64,000 bases of DNA, taken from assembly GCA_019914945.1 (NCBI GenBank), contig CM034101.1:18053188-18117187 (forward strand), given 5' to 3'. This stretch comes from Typha latifolia. Taxonomy: Eukaryota > Streptophyta > Magnoliopsida > Poales > Typhaceae. Positions 12,981-24,902 of the stretch are shown here, in pieces. Under the pieces are notes generated by a model. It did not search any database and had not been told where the DNA came from. It was given only the letters and a program-made list of their open reading frames with translations. Every line of letters starts with the position of its first letter. Position 1 is the first letter of the stretch. A program made the position numbers and the translations under genes.

Positions 12981-13439
12981 TCTATGAAAAACTAAACTGA
13001 TTCTAAAGATTTTGTTCTGAAATTTGATGGGTGGGTGTGTGCGTTGAGTTTGTTTTGAGAAAAGAAGTGCATTCATTCCTATGTGGAGCACTGAAGTGTT
13101 ATTGAGGAAGAAGCAAGCGAGAGCCAGTTGTTGAGTGGAAACGTCTCCTTTTTGGGGGCAAGACGAGCTAATTCACTCAATACGTTTCATAACAAATTGC
13201 AACTCGGCTCATTAAAAATTTATGGTTATTTTTCGCAAGAGACTTTGTCACGCTCGGTCTATTGACTATGAGCGATTAAAAACTATAGTATTTTAGCTCG
13301 GCATAATAAATCCCGACAGGTTGGTGGGCCGGGCTAAATAACAAAAGGCCTGACCTGGCCTGGCCTAAACTCTCTGCAGCTCAATTGAGAAATACTTTGT
13401 CGCAGCCGCAGCCTACTCTTGTGTTGGCAGTGGAAAGAG

Positions 13440-16101
13440 ATGGGAAAGGAGAGCGCGCTGTGGGACGACTCGGCCCTTGTCGATGCTTTTGATCGCGCCA
13501 TGGCCACCTACAAGGTTGGATTCCTTCTTCTTCTCGCCTCTTACTTCTACAGTGCTGTGTTCGTGTTGGTTTGATGCGCGTGGAACTCGAATCATGCTTC
13601 GGTCGTTTATCTGGAAACGTAGATGAGATGTTTGAGGAAATGGGTGAAAGGGTTTATGGTAGTTTGATTTCGAGCAGTCATGTGGCCGATAAGGTTTTCT
13701 CGGTTATTATTCCTTCCTTTCTGAAGGAGAGTGAGTATGTCTGCCTCCCAAATTGTATCCGACATAGCTAATATCTCTATGTGAAAAATTTACACATACA
13801 AACACACACACACAAAGGCGAAGATGGTACTCATATGCTGCAGTTATAGCTGTGCTGTGGTCTCCTCCATTTAAAGGGTTCGTCCTCAATTTTCACCAAG
13901 AAGTTAGTGGGAGTAATTGAATTGGATTTGCACAAGATTCCTCAATTCGCAGAATTGTCTATTAAGTGAGCGAGCACTTCAGTGGTTGGGGAACTTAGTA
14001 GTATAGCTCATTGCTCTGGCTCAGATTGCTTTACATGTACAGTTTGAAATCACAATATTTAGGTTTCTTGTATGTTTAAAAGATTATTGTTCCCAATACC
14101 TTCTTTATTGGGCCATTTATATAGCAATCAATTTGAAGAGCTGTGCCTTATCGAGGGAGCTTTACTGGTTTTTCAAAATTGCACATGTATTGCTGATATG
14201 TATATTAGCTCTTCTGCTTCTAATATATCTTTTATTTAGTGTAGGCCACTACTTTGGTGCACCTCAATTTCAATATAGTACTCCCTCCTTTTTCCGACAA
14301 TGAATGTTTATCTGACTGGTCAGAATATTTGTTTTAATAATCACCTGCTTAATATTAGGCAATGCATAGCAAAAGCAACCACAGAAGTTCTGCTGAAGAA
14401 GAAAAACAAACAGGCGATGTTAATGAAGAGGAATCCGCGCATACCGAGCCAACAACAGAGTAAGAAATTACGACTTCCTCAGTGAACCCTGTGCTTTGAA
14501 ATATATACAAGTTGGTGGAATACTTATGCAGACGCATCTTTAGATATTTCTTAAATTACTTTACCTGTATTTTCACCTTTTTCTCAACTGATTGAGTTTA
14601 GTTCAACGTGGGGATGATGTCTTTAATTTTTTCTAGAGTCATACTGATTTAACATACACTATTGCAAGTTGTTGAAATATCTTTTTTAATCGTCTATATA
14701 TCTCTCATTTTTTCTGCTCTGCAAACTTTGGATTCCTCATCATTTTTATGTTCTTTATGCAAGACTGGAGCTGGATGATAAAAGCAATGAGATATCCAGT
14801 AGAGAAACAGAGACTTCTCTACCCTGTCACGAGGATGGGAAAGCTACTAAAGACCTTCCTATTCAAGAAACTTTCCCAGATTTGCATGCCTCAGAATCTG
14901 AGACATATTCCCTGGGCCTCTTTAGTTCTGATAAGAAAGTTGATAGTTACTCTAATCAACAAAATGCTGAGTATAATGAACTGCTTAGACATTACTACGA
15001 ACTTGAAGACCAGAGGCAAAAGGTACTGCAGCAACTTCAGCAAGCAAGTTATTTGAATTTTGAAAACCCAGTTCAATCTTCCACATGTCAAGAACAGCAA
15101 CTTCTTGCATATAATGCCTCTGAATATGCTAGACAACAACCCTGCTCGCTGTGCTCAAGCTGCTGTTTGGCTTCCCCAATTTTTCCAGCATCTTCTTGTA
15201 ACATGAATATCCCATTACCTGGCTGCTATTATAATCTACCATGTACTTCATGCTGTTCTGCATCTCAGGCGCATAGCCATCCTGGTTCTCTAATACTCTT
15301 CCTTCTTCCACTACATATATTTTATTCTAAAAGTTTCAACCTTTAAGAGTTAGCTATGATCTCTCGTTATTTTATGATGTTCCAGGTGGTCAGTGTTCTG
15401 CTCAAAGTGGTGTAACTCTTATTGGCACGTCATCCACATCAAATCCAATAAAGCAATCTGCTGGTGCTGAAGATTCAGTTTTCAGTCATGGGATGAAGGC
15501 TGCTGAAAGTGCAATACATTCCATGAAGACTAAAATATCTGGGGATTCTAGCTCATCTGAAGGTGCAATTTTCTAGTAGCCTTTTAGAACTCCCGATTTA
15601 CCAGATCAAATTGATTGTGAGGATGATGTTGTACATATTGCAAATTTTATCTAACAAATTCAGTTTCCCTTCCTGTTGTTTTTTCTCAATTAGGACTTTT
15701 CTTTTCTTTGATTATAACTAATATGTCAAGCATCATATTGTTATACACTCTCTAATTCAAGAAGGTGAAATTTGAACTACTTTTCCGTAACTACAGGAAA
15801 GGAGAAGGAGAAGGGAAAGAAGGAAGACGAGACCATTGATAGAGATGAACATAATGGTTCACACAGCATATGTTCAGAGAGCGATCTTGCTGCCGTTTTG
15901 GGTGCATGGTATTCAGCAGGGTTCCATACAGGCAGGCAAGTCTTGTACTTAATGCTACAAAATCTATCCTAGAAACTTTTATTTCCTTTTGTTCTCCTTC
16001 CCTTTGTATGTGTATGTACAAGAAGAACAATGAAAACAATCTCAAATATTCTGTTATGCAGGTACCTCTTGGAACAATCAGCGAGAAGCTCTCGCCAGTA
16101 G
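13440..16101 (+). CDS. SMN: SMN-like protein (Gemin2-binding and YG-box ends, no Tudor seen)
   Basis: SMN-type proteins assemble Sm rings on spliceosomal snRNAs with Gemin2. Exons are 13440-13514, 14359-14459, 14764-15284, 15386-15562, 15797-15935 and 16062-16101, giving 350 aa with every phase matching. The N-terminus (LWDDSALVDAFDRAM) is the Gemin2-binding helix. The C-terminus (VLGAWYSAGFHTGRYLLEQ) is the YG-box oligomerisation helix. The middle holds an acidic linker, a coiled-coil-like stretch (ELLRHYYELEDQRQKVLQQL) and a Cys/Pro-rich segment around residues 190-230. I see no Tudor domain. The last intron starts with GC (CAG then GCAAGT, 15936), inside the YG box. Splicing at the nearby GT (15940) would instead give an unrelated tail, so the GC-AG model is preferred. 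The frame context at 13440 and the family N-terminus fix the start. Confidence 0.85.
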
Positions 16102-17913
16102 CTCTACTTGGGTGATTCCAACAATTCCGGATATCCTCAACTCTGACAAAATTAATTCGGCTGTTTGTAAAGACGAGATACCACAAACTTGAGCTACTTT
16201 GCATGTCTGTATTAATGATCCAATTTGCAGACTATAGCTTTCAGTTAAATGTTAAGTATGAGGAATTTACCCCTTCATGGGTGACGAGTAGAATTCAAAG
16301 GGTTTTTCCCGTTTGAATGGCAACATAATGTAATTGTTTTGGGTTGTCTACAGGAAGAATTGGCCACTTTGTTCGGGTAGGGCCCAAACAAGCCAAAACA
16401 AAAATGAGTTCAATTAATGCTATCATTTATTAACATTGTGACAAGCATTCTACAACTTAATTGCGTCTTATCTTCACATCATATATATAAATTAAATATA
16501 TTTTATAATAATAAAATATGTATTGATTATAAATAAATATATATATATATGCACTTAATCTCTAAGAGATGAATCTAAAATAACTGTAATTAAATTGCAA
16601 ATTTCCTTATTGTGGAACTTAAAAAGAGCTAAAAAAAAGTTAGTGTAGTAGAGAATAATAAAAGTAAATAAAAAGAAATATGGTGGACCTGCCCGTTCTG
16701 CCCAACCATCATGGCCGGTCAGCAGCACTTTTCAAGATCGTGACCTCTCGATGAGAATATTCCATTCCCCATCTCCTGCCCCTTCTTTTTAGTTATATCA
16801 ATAATTAACAGCAAAATTATTCCTACTAGTTTACTCTTAGTCGGCAGCCCAGTTACCATCCGACGGTCCGAAATCATGAACTGGCCCAATTGGACGGCCC
16901 ACGTACTTCCAAACAACAGCTACATTAATTAAGTCATTATGGCTTCATCTGCAAGTTAAAGAAGAGAAAAAGGAGCAACGTCTGGAACAACCGAACAACT
17001 CAAGACTGCGACTCCAAGGAACCCACAGAGGAGAGGACGAGGGAGGGCAAATAGTTCTCTTTTCCGGATTTATTTACCGAGGTAAGTATTAGTAATCTCT
17101 GTTTGCGATTTGTTTGATTCGTCGCTCTGTTTTGTTCATATTGATTAAGTGTAATCAGATTCTTTTTGGTGGATGTTTGATCTCTTTATTAAGAAAGTTG
17201 TCATCTTTTTGCTGATAATTAACAGATTTAGAGGTAAAGTTTTGTGGGTAGGATTTGGTTTTGAGGGATCTATTCGGTTTGTTGGATTTATCCCGGTAAT
17301 TTTTGCCAATTCGTTTAGAGTTAAAAGATTTGATCTCATATCCTGGGTTATTATAGCGCTTGTTGTGTAATGTTGTGATCAAAACCCGAGGATTTTTTTT
17401 TTTTTGGTTGGTTGGTTGGTTCGTTGGTTGTATAGCTATTAATGTGATGTGTTCTGTGGAAATATTATGGACCACTGTTTGACTTTATGTTCTCTAATAC
17501 AGTAGGATTCTCAGTTCTGCTCTGACGGAATTATGTGGCATCAACATTGAAACTTGGGATAATTTTACAGCAGAATTTTCGGATATGAAATTGCATGTTA
17601 AATCACAGATCCTTGTATTTTCTGAAGTCTTCATAAACTGTGTTTGTGGAATCCTGGTTATTTCCTATACTGTCCGGGTGTTTGCTCTTCCTGTCTTGAT
17701 TTCTTATGCCTGTTGATGAATTGTCGGAGATCTCATTACCATTTACTTGAAGATAGGTTTAAAGGACATATACTTTTGTGGGCAATAGTGATTTATGGTT
17801 CTACCAGGCTGATGGATTTCTTGTTTATCTAAATTATGTGCTATTAAGACCCACTTTTTGTTGTTCTATTTACAGGTTTAGTTTCTTCTATGTGATAGTG
17901 TCTTGAGACGAGA
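16102..17913. other. SMN/TOL intergenic region and TOL leader
   Basis: The 3' UTR of the SMN gene is followed by an AT-rich spacer. The TOL promoter and a non-coding leader exon come next. A donor at 17081/17082 (CGAG then GTAAGT) and an acceptor at 17874-17875 (TTTACAG) define a 5' UTR intron of about 0.8 kb. Two GGCCCA sites (16883-16888, 16896-16901), the reverse of site II TGGGCC elements, lie about 100-200 bp upstream of the leader. No other gene was recognised. Confidence 0.6.
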
Positions 17914-20174
17914 ATGAATGACAATTTAATGGATAAAGTCAGCGCCTTTGGCGAGCGTCTGAAAATCAGTAGTTCTGAGGTGCGTCAGAAGATGACAGCT
18001 GGTATGAGTTCTATGAGCTTTAAGATGAAGGAGTTCTTCCAAGGTCAGAACCCTGCAGAGAAGATTATTGAGGAGGCCACCTCGGAGAACATGGATGGAC
18101 CAGACTGGTCTACCAATCTTGAGATTTGCGACATGATCAATAGTGAAAAGGTCAACAGTGTTGAACTGATCCGAGCCATCAAGAAGCGAATCATGTTGAA
18201 GGATCCTAGGGTCCAGTATCTTGCCCTGGTTCTCCTTGAGACCTGTGTGAAGAACTGTGAGAAGGCTTTTTCCGAGGTTGCCGCAGAGCGCGTCCTTGAT
18301 GAGATGGTTAGAATGATTGACGATCCCCAGACTGTAGCGAACACTAGAAACAAGGCTCTTGTCCTTATTGAAACATGGGGAGAATCTGGAGATGAGCTCC
18401 GGTACTTGCCAATCTATGAGGAAACTTACAAGGTATTCAACTTGCATAGATTTACTGATTTAGATTGTCAGTCATATTTTATTTAACAAGGTACTCCATG
18501 GCCTGGTATATGGAATTATAAGAGATCCATATCTTCAAAATATTTTAGCATCTGGTATACATATGATGCTTCATGATATCACAATAAAATTTTCTGTTAT
18601 TATTTGTATTCGTAGTATGTTCTGTGAAAGCAACCTGATTTTGTTGTGAATGCAACTAGCCATATTGGCATGTGTTGGAATGATTTTGTTTTGCTCTAAA
18701 GTAAAGGAATCCTCTCACCAGGAATCAACTTTTGTTCTCCTATTCTTGTTTTTTACTTTTTAAGATCCATCTTTATCATGTGCTTTACATTGGAAGTGAT
18801 TTATACTACGCAGACTTTTATTAATGCAGTACTTTAATAGTTCTATATAACTTTTTCAAGTTTATACTTTTATTGCTTAAACCTTATAGTTGAGATAATA
18901 GCTGTGGCCAAAAAATGCCATATCATTCCCTGTACTCCATGTTTGAGTGTGTTATTCTCGTGTATGGGTGCATGTTCTCAATTATAGATACTTATTTTAA
19001 ATTATTTGGTATTATATGTTTTTAGAGCTTGAAATCAAGAGGAGTTCAATTTCCTGGACGGGATAATGAAAGTTCCGCTCCAGTATTTACTCCACCACGC
19101 TCAGTTTCACAAGAAGAATTTTATGACAATGCAACACAGCAAACTTTCAATGAGGTCAATGTGCCCAGTTATACTGCTGAACAAACAAAGGAAGCCTTCG
19201 ATGTGGCACGTAATAGTGTAGAACTTCTTTCAACAGTTCTATCCTCTTCACCACAACAAGATGCTTTACAGGTGATTTAGTTTTATATTTTTTCTCCATG
19301 TATCATATGACAAAAGTATTATTGCAGAATGTAATCATATACATATGATTATACTCTTGTTTTCTTTCCACCAGATCTGTTTCTTTAAGCTTATCTTTAT
19401 CACCTCCACTGGTGTAGAATGATTACCGATGGTTATCTGATACAACTCGGTGACCATTGTTGCTTTTATCTTCTTGTAGTCAAATTGACTTGCTAATCTT
19501 TTGGGTTGAAAAATATGTGTTGAGGCAAAATAATGAAGTGGATGCATATGCTTTTTAGTGATTCCTTATACTTTTAGATGCAGGCCATGTTATCTTTCAC
19601 TGAATTTGGACTTAAAATGCCTGAAATTCTATGTTCTTACCAGAAGTTGTCATCTTGATGCATCTTGTTTTTTAAAAAATTATATGTTATCAAGATGTGG
19701 CCCGTCGGATGATAGTATGGTCATCTCGTAATTTGATTGCCTCCTTTATTCTTGCAGGATGATTTGACCACCACTCTCGTGCAACAGTGTCATCAATGTC
19801 AGTACACCGTCCAGGGAATCATAGAGACCGCTGGAGACAATGAGGCCCTACTCTTTGAGGCCTTGAACATAAATGACGAGCTCCAAAAGGTTCTCTCAAA
19901 GTATGAAGAGCTGAAGAGGCCTCCGGTACTACAGTCTGAACCAGAACCAGCAATGATCCCGATCGCTGTAGAACCTGAAGAATCTCCACAGGTTAGCAAA
20001 GAAGATGCCCTCATTAGAAAACCGGCAGGTTCTCAAGCTAGGTCAGGTGGAGAAGATGACATCCTCGATGATCTTGATGAGATGATCTTTGGTAAGAAGG
20101 GAGGAAGCACATCTCAGGATCAGGAGCCGAAAAAGAAGCGTGAGCAAGGGAAGGATGATCTGATCAGCTTCTGA
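17914..20174 (+). CDS. TOL1: TOM1-like (TOL) VHS-GAT ubiquitin receptor
   Basis: TOL proteins bind ubiquitinated cargo at the plasma membrane and endosomes and act as the plant ESCRT-0 substitute for vacuolar sorting. Exons are 17914-18432, 19026-19271 and 19758-20174, giving 393 aa, all in phase 0. The start MNDNLMDKVSAFGERLKI matches the Arabidopsis TOL1/TOL2 type. The VHS domain spans about 50-175 (WSTNLEICDMIN, QYLALVLLETCVKNCEKAF, TRNKALVLIETWGE). The GAT domain spans about 220-310 (FDVARNSVELLSTVLSSS, LVQQCHQCQ, ALNINDELQKVLSKYEELK). The acidic tail has DDLDEMIFGKK and ends DDLISF, both typical of TOL1-like members. Reading through the first intron would give a short truncated VHS protein, which is not a real gene form. 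Confidence 0.95.
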
Positions 20175-21510
20175 ATACAAAATTCTTCTGCTAAAAAACC
20201 CTTTTCTCTTGTTTAATATAATGATAATCAATCCTCGAGAGGGGATATCATTCTTTTGAAGGGTGGAAATTCCATATGTTTACTGGGGGTATCATTTATA
20301 TTGTTAATGTTGTGTTTGAATATACTGGAACGTGAATAGAAGATTATGTATCTTTCTGAAGCTCAAGCAGCCTTTCGGTCGTGTCTCTTCATTCAAAGAG
20401 CATGTTTATTGAAGTTCACAAATATGTACCAAAATCCATTTCCCGTAGCTATGGCATTACAGTTTATAAGATATGCGCTTTTGTTTGGGAGTTTACTCGA
20501 ACACAGTGGTATTTGGATGGATGCCTCATGCCGGTAAAGAAACGCTCAGAAATCAAAAGATAAAACGAAAGAAAAAAAAAAATTTATTCTGCAGCAGAGC
20601 AGATCAAGACTCTGTTAGGTGTGGCTAATTGATGATGTTCGGACAAAGAAAGTGATGTATGAAAAGTTCTCCACGTCCCTTAGCCTTAAGTCATCTAATT
20701 TTTCTTAAAAATGGGGATGAAAGTAATGAACTTATCTAATTTTTATATTTAATTACAGAAAATAAGTTAAACAGTAACTTCCTTACCTACTAAAATTAAT
20801 TTAGATATTCTTTTTAATTCTTTTTCTTAATTATTTTATTGAACTTTACTTTCTAGAACCAAGCACAAGAATGATATATTTTATTCGTTTATATACTATA
20901 TATCATTATTAATTATAATAATTATTTAATTTCACCGAACACTTTTAATTTTTACCAAACATTAATAAACCATAATTACTCACTAGCAATGAATTTACCA
21001 ATTTACAAAACAGACCTTAGTAGCACCAGTACCTACTTTCCAATCGACTCTGACTCTCTGTTTCTATGTTCTATCTAACATTCTCAGACGACTTTTAGCA
21101 TACCTGCTGGAATATATACGAATATAGACTAAGATATTTTGGATTATTTTACCAGCTTGCGTGACCTTCTTGGTTACAATCTAGACGCCGTCATAAGAGA
21201 AGAAGAGAAAAAAAAAACTATCCAACTATCAACATTCCACATACGTGTTCATCACCCCGTGGTTGAGACTTGAGCTAAGTCCTAATTGTTTTCCTCACAC
21301 TTCTTTACTCAGAAATATTTCAATCTAGCACCTTATTAATTGTTGCATCTCCTGCGTAATAATTGACAATTTCCCAGATCCGGGAACCAAGCTATGGATA
21401 AAATTACTCGTATACAAATTTGCACTTCCACTGACGTGGTGGAAGGCCATCTATCATTTGATTTTTCCGCAACGACCATTCATTAGCTTTTGTAGGAGTA
21501 AATCCAAGCG
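20175..21510. other. Convergent TOL/AE7-like intergenic spacer
   Basis: This AT-rich spacer lies between two convergent genes and includes both 3' UTRs. Short open frames at 20346-20563 lie in the TOL 3' flank and look spurious. No gene or clear repeat was identified. Confidence 0.6.
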
Positions 21511-23676
21511 TCAGTAATAGATGGGCGATAAGCATTCCTCCACTATTTCTAACAGGCTAGGGTTTTCCAACGCTGCTGCAACACGTTCCTTGTCATTTAA
21601 TTGCTTATTTACTGCAAGAGTGGAGAATGAATTAAGCAGATAAGAAGGATTAGATTATCATCACGGTAATTGAAAGGATAAAATACAGTACCAGATGCTT
21701 CAGTGGAATGTGTCCCAGGTGCCACCCTGATGTCGACCTAGACAAAATGCAAAGATCATAACAAAGCAGATTGCAGAACCTGGTAAATGAATCTATGTTG
21801 AAGCAAGAGTTGTACCCAGTAGGAGTAAAAATGATATTAAAATTGGACAAACTATCATCACTGAAACAGACTATCATCATCGTTATCATCGTAGTTCTTG
21901 TCGCTCAAGTCATTTCCCAATAATATGGGGTTGGCTAGAGCACATTTCAAAGATAAGAACCCTTCAGAACCGATAGATTTATAAGATCCTGTCAAGATGA
22001 CATCAACCCTCTATATGTTCGGAGCCAATTTCCTAGCCAGAGCAAAATAGACAATTGGCAGGACCTTGCCATAAAAGATACGAGGGTATTTGGTAGGTAG
22101 AGCATTCTACCTTCTTGTTTGCAGCTTCGAGTCATGCAACACAACAGTGGGTTATATAAAAATTCGTATAGACATGGATCGAGTAGTCCTAGGAGAGAGA
22201 GTATCATGGAAATGATGGTTAAGGTGAGAAAGAACTCTGTTAGTTTTGATTTGATCTGGAAATAGAGGTCACAGCCTATTACACCAACGGTGGAACTTCT
22301 GATAATATATCTGGTTTTGACAGCATCAATAAAAACAAAGTCAAGAGGTGCACCACAAGGTCCACATCACCGACTTCTGCACTGACATCTCATCTTCCAA
22401 TTGGTTAAAGTTGCAAGCCTAAAACTGCACTTCATATTTCAGAACCATTAACTTAATCTCACGAGCAAGTAATTGAAACTTACTTAGGATTGTGGTATCA
22501 CCACCAGTTGTTGCAATGGATTGTTTCACAATAAGACAACTTCATTTTTACATGCATATATACTCTATTTCCTTTCATTCTTGCTAGTTGTTGCCTATGC
22601 CAATCAAAAGTGACATCCTAAGTCTATAAATTAAGTCGTAGCACAAATTTTGTCCTTACTTTCTATTCACTGTCTGTGAGACCTTGGATCTCCTGAAAAT
22701 TATGAACATCAATAGGAAAGATCAAATCCTTAAACTTTTACAGAAAAAACTTTTAGCATCTGATACTAATGCCCATATTATGGCCGTATAGCAAAAGACA
22801 TAACAGGGTCACACCATGTACTGTCGTACTGTTGTAGTGGAACTGTGGAACATCACATTTAAACAACATAGCAAAGTTTTCAGTAAATAAACGAACACTA
22901 ACCCAATCATACCTTGTAACCAATACATGTGGAACGCATAAAAAAAGAAAATAACCAAACGATCAGAGTTTTTAGTAACCAATACAGAAAATCCCTTTCA
23001 ATGTCACATAAATTGCAGAATAATGCTTTGTAGGGTTATCTACAATTTGAACTAAATTCAATTTATGAACACTAACTACTGGACAGCATACCTTGTAACG
23101 AGATGGAAGACTACGCATAAGCTTTACACGTATGCAGAGCCCAATAACAGTTGCCATACTGCAGTGCTCCACTGTTGGAGTAAACGTGACCCTGAATCAA
23201 AACAAAAACAAAGAACTCAAAGAATTTTGTCAAGAAATCACAGAAGTACCATTGCAACTTATCCAAATGCGACATTACCTAACATGACATCGCCTTTCGT
23301 CGACTTCAATCAAGTCTTCGCTGACCACCTTCAATTCTTCCAATGAATATGGATGTTCAGGATCCTTTATATCTCTGATATGCTTTGTGCAAAATTAAGG
23401 AATCAAAGAATTGTATAGGAATTTCAAGACGATCTATAGATTTAGAGTTTAGAACAGTTACTATGATTTAAGAAAAATCTTGTTCAGAGAAAGAACAAAA
23501 CAAAATAAACAAAGAGATGGAAAGAAACGAAACATCTATAGCAGAAGGATATCAAAAATTTCTTGCTGATCTATGGTCTCTTCAGCTTTTTCATCTATAA
23601 TTTCCGGCGCATTACGAATACGTCTCTCCTTTTTCTCATGTACAACAGGATTAGCATTTATCAACCCCACAACCAT
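21511..23676 (-). CDS. AE7: AE7/MIP18-like cytosolic Fe-S assembly factor
   Basis: AE7 (CIAO2/MIP18 family) works with MET18/MMS19 and CIA1 to deliver Fe-S clusters to cytosolic and nuclear apoproteins. Minus-strand exons are 23676 to about 23553, about 23384 to 23279, 23191-23092, 21737-21692 and 21611-21511, giving about 158 aa, the normal family size. Landmarks are [19 protein letters not shown] at the start, [36 protein letters not shown] (with the conserved reactive Cys), [27 protein letters not shown] and [17 protein letters not shown]. Intron 1 has no GT donor. It starts ATATCCTT and carries TTCCTTAAT near its end, the two minor-spliceosome signals. Its exact edge is uncertain: GAT/CAT joins give EIFDHIRD as in the family, while a strict ATATCCTT boundary gives EIFE. 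Intron 4 is long (1.35 kb). Confidence 0.9.
23385..23552 (-). other. U12-type (minor spliceosome) intron in the AE7-like gene
   Basis: On the minus strand the donor reads ATATCCTTC (from 23552) and the branch-site motif TTCCTTAAT lies at 23402-23394. The latter sits about 10-14 nt before the exon that restarts at HIRD (CAT at 23382). There is no polypyrimidine tract and no GT donor. Both motifs match the published U12 consensus. The 3' boundary may be AA (23385) or AG (23383); an AC exit at 23387 would break the frame. Confidence 0.75.
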
Positions 23677-24490
23677 CTTTTTGACCGAAGAGAGTACTTA
23701 GAAGAATCGTGAGGTAAATTCCTGCAGAGCATGAATGACCCAAACGGGTGAATTCAGAAGTAGAACACGATCATAGCCTAAATACATTCCTTCTTGAATG
23801 AAAAGAGACGAAATAAGCATCAGAATCCAAAGTCAAACGGCGCCCAGATAAGGAACGATGCAAGTCGCGAAACACCGATTTCAACCCGAAGTCTCATATT
23901 ATTTTGCCACAATAACGGAAAAGAGATTTAAAAGAAAGAGTAAGAGATCGGAGAGGAACCTCTGAAACCAAGATGGGGCGAGAGAAGAATAAGAATAGCT
24001 TCTTGAAGGCAAGTACGAGAACGATGAAGGTAACAAAAAAAAGTCGCGGCTTGCCGAAGGAGGCGTCTTTGGACTTTGGTGCCGCTTTTGTAGGCACGAA
24101 GATGATGGATTCGGGTTCGGGTTCGGGTTCGGGTTCGGGTTCGGGTTCGGGTTCGGCTCCGCCCCTCGTGTGGATTCCAAGCCCGATCCCGATTTTAATG
24201 CACAATGACAAAAATACTCTCATAAAGAGAAGACGGAAGGAGGATTAATAGAGATCATTATGATAATTAATGGGCAACACAAATTAAGAAAAAGTGGTCA
24301 TCTGATACATAGAGAACCTTGAATTATTTATTCAATCATAACACTTCTTTCTTCTTCACGAGTAAATTAAGAGAAAAAAAAAAAATTTTAAAAAAAGAGG
24401 CAAGTACATCCATCTCCGAGTACGCATTACAAATTAAGAACAACACTGGAATTTGGAAGCAACAAAGTGGCCGGGAATTAAGAAGCTTTT
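23677..24490. other. AE7-like 5' leader/promoter and 4CL 3' flank
   Basis: Two minus-strand genes are arranged head to tail here. The stretch holds the AE7-like leader and promoter, including the TTCGGG array (24110-24156), and the 4CL 3' UTR. Both translations of the array (SG or EP dipeptides) are low-complexity and not credible proteins. Confidence 0.6.
24110..24156 (+). repeat. (TTCGGG)n hexanucleotide array
   Basis: Seven perfect TTCGGG units plus a partial one lie about 440-480 bp upstream of the AE7-like start codon. The plus strand has seven GGG tracts with 3-nt loops, so a G-quadruplex is possible. Confidence 0.9.
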
Positions 24491-24651
24491 TCAGGAAGCA
24501 GAGGCCAGTTTGGCTCTCAACTCTTTCCTCAGTATCTTTCCCGAAGGAGATTTTGGGATGGAACGGACGAAGTAGACCTTGTGCAGCCTCTTGTAGAACA
24601 CCACCTGGAATCAAAAGAAAAGTTAAAACCCTGAGAAAGATGAATCCTAAA

Positions 24652-24689
<38 letters not shown>

Positions 24690-24849
24690 CTTCACCTGCT
24701 TAGCTATGAAATCTTTAATGGCTTCTTCAGTAATATCCGAGTCTTTAGCTCTTGTGACAAATGCAACTGGAACTTCACCAGCCTCTTCATCTTTTTGCCT
24801 GCCATCACATCCATATAATATTTAGCAGTTAGACCCAAAAAGTTAGCAT

Positions 24850-24902
<53 letters not shown>

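Larger units (their letters stand above)
9827..13439. other. SRO leader intron and bidirectional SRO/SMN promoter
   Basis: The minus-strand SRO gene and the plus-strand SMN gene diverge from this region. A donor on the minus strand at about 11773 (CTCAG then GTAATC) suggests a leader exon ending there and a long 5' UTR intron reaching near the start codon. The region contains AT (10226-10264), CT (11159-11206 and 11816-11842) and GGGGGT (12664-12690) arrays and a MITE-like copy (12861-12980). No protein gene was recognised. Confidence 0.5.

Noticed and set aside
15940..16115. GT donor at 15940 as the main SMN splice site
   Set aside because: It gives a tail unrelated to the YG-box continuation; the GC donor restores YLLEQ. 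It is kept only as a possible alternative.
17926..18447. 173-codon antisense frame over the TOL VHS exon
   Set aside because: It is the reverse frame of a strongly conserved exon, with no family resemblance.
23894..24248. Glu-Pro or Ser-Gly repeat proteins
   Set aside because: Both are translations of the TTCGGG array on opposite strands, with no conserved flanks or splice context.
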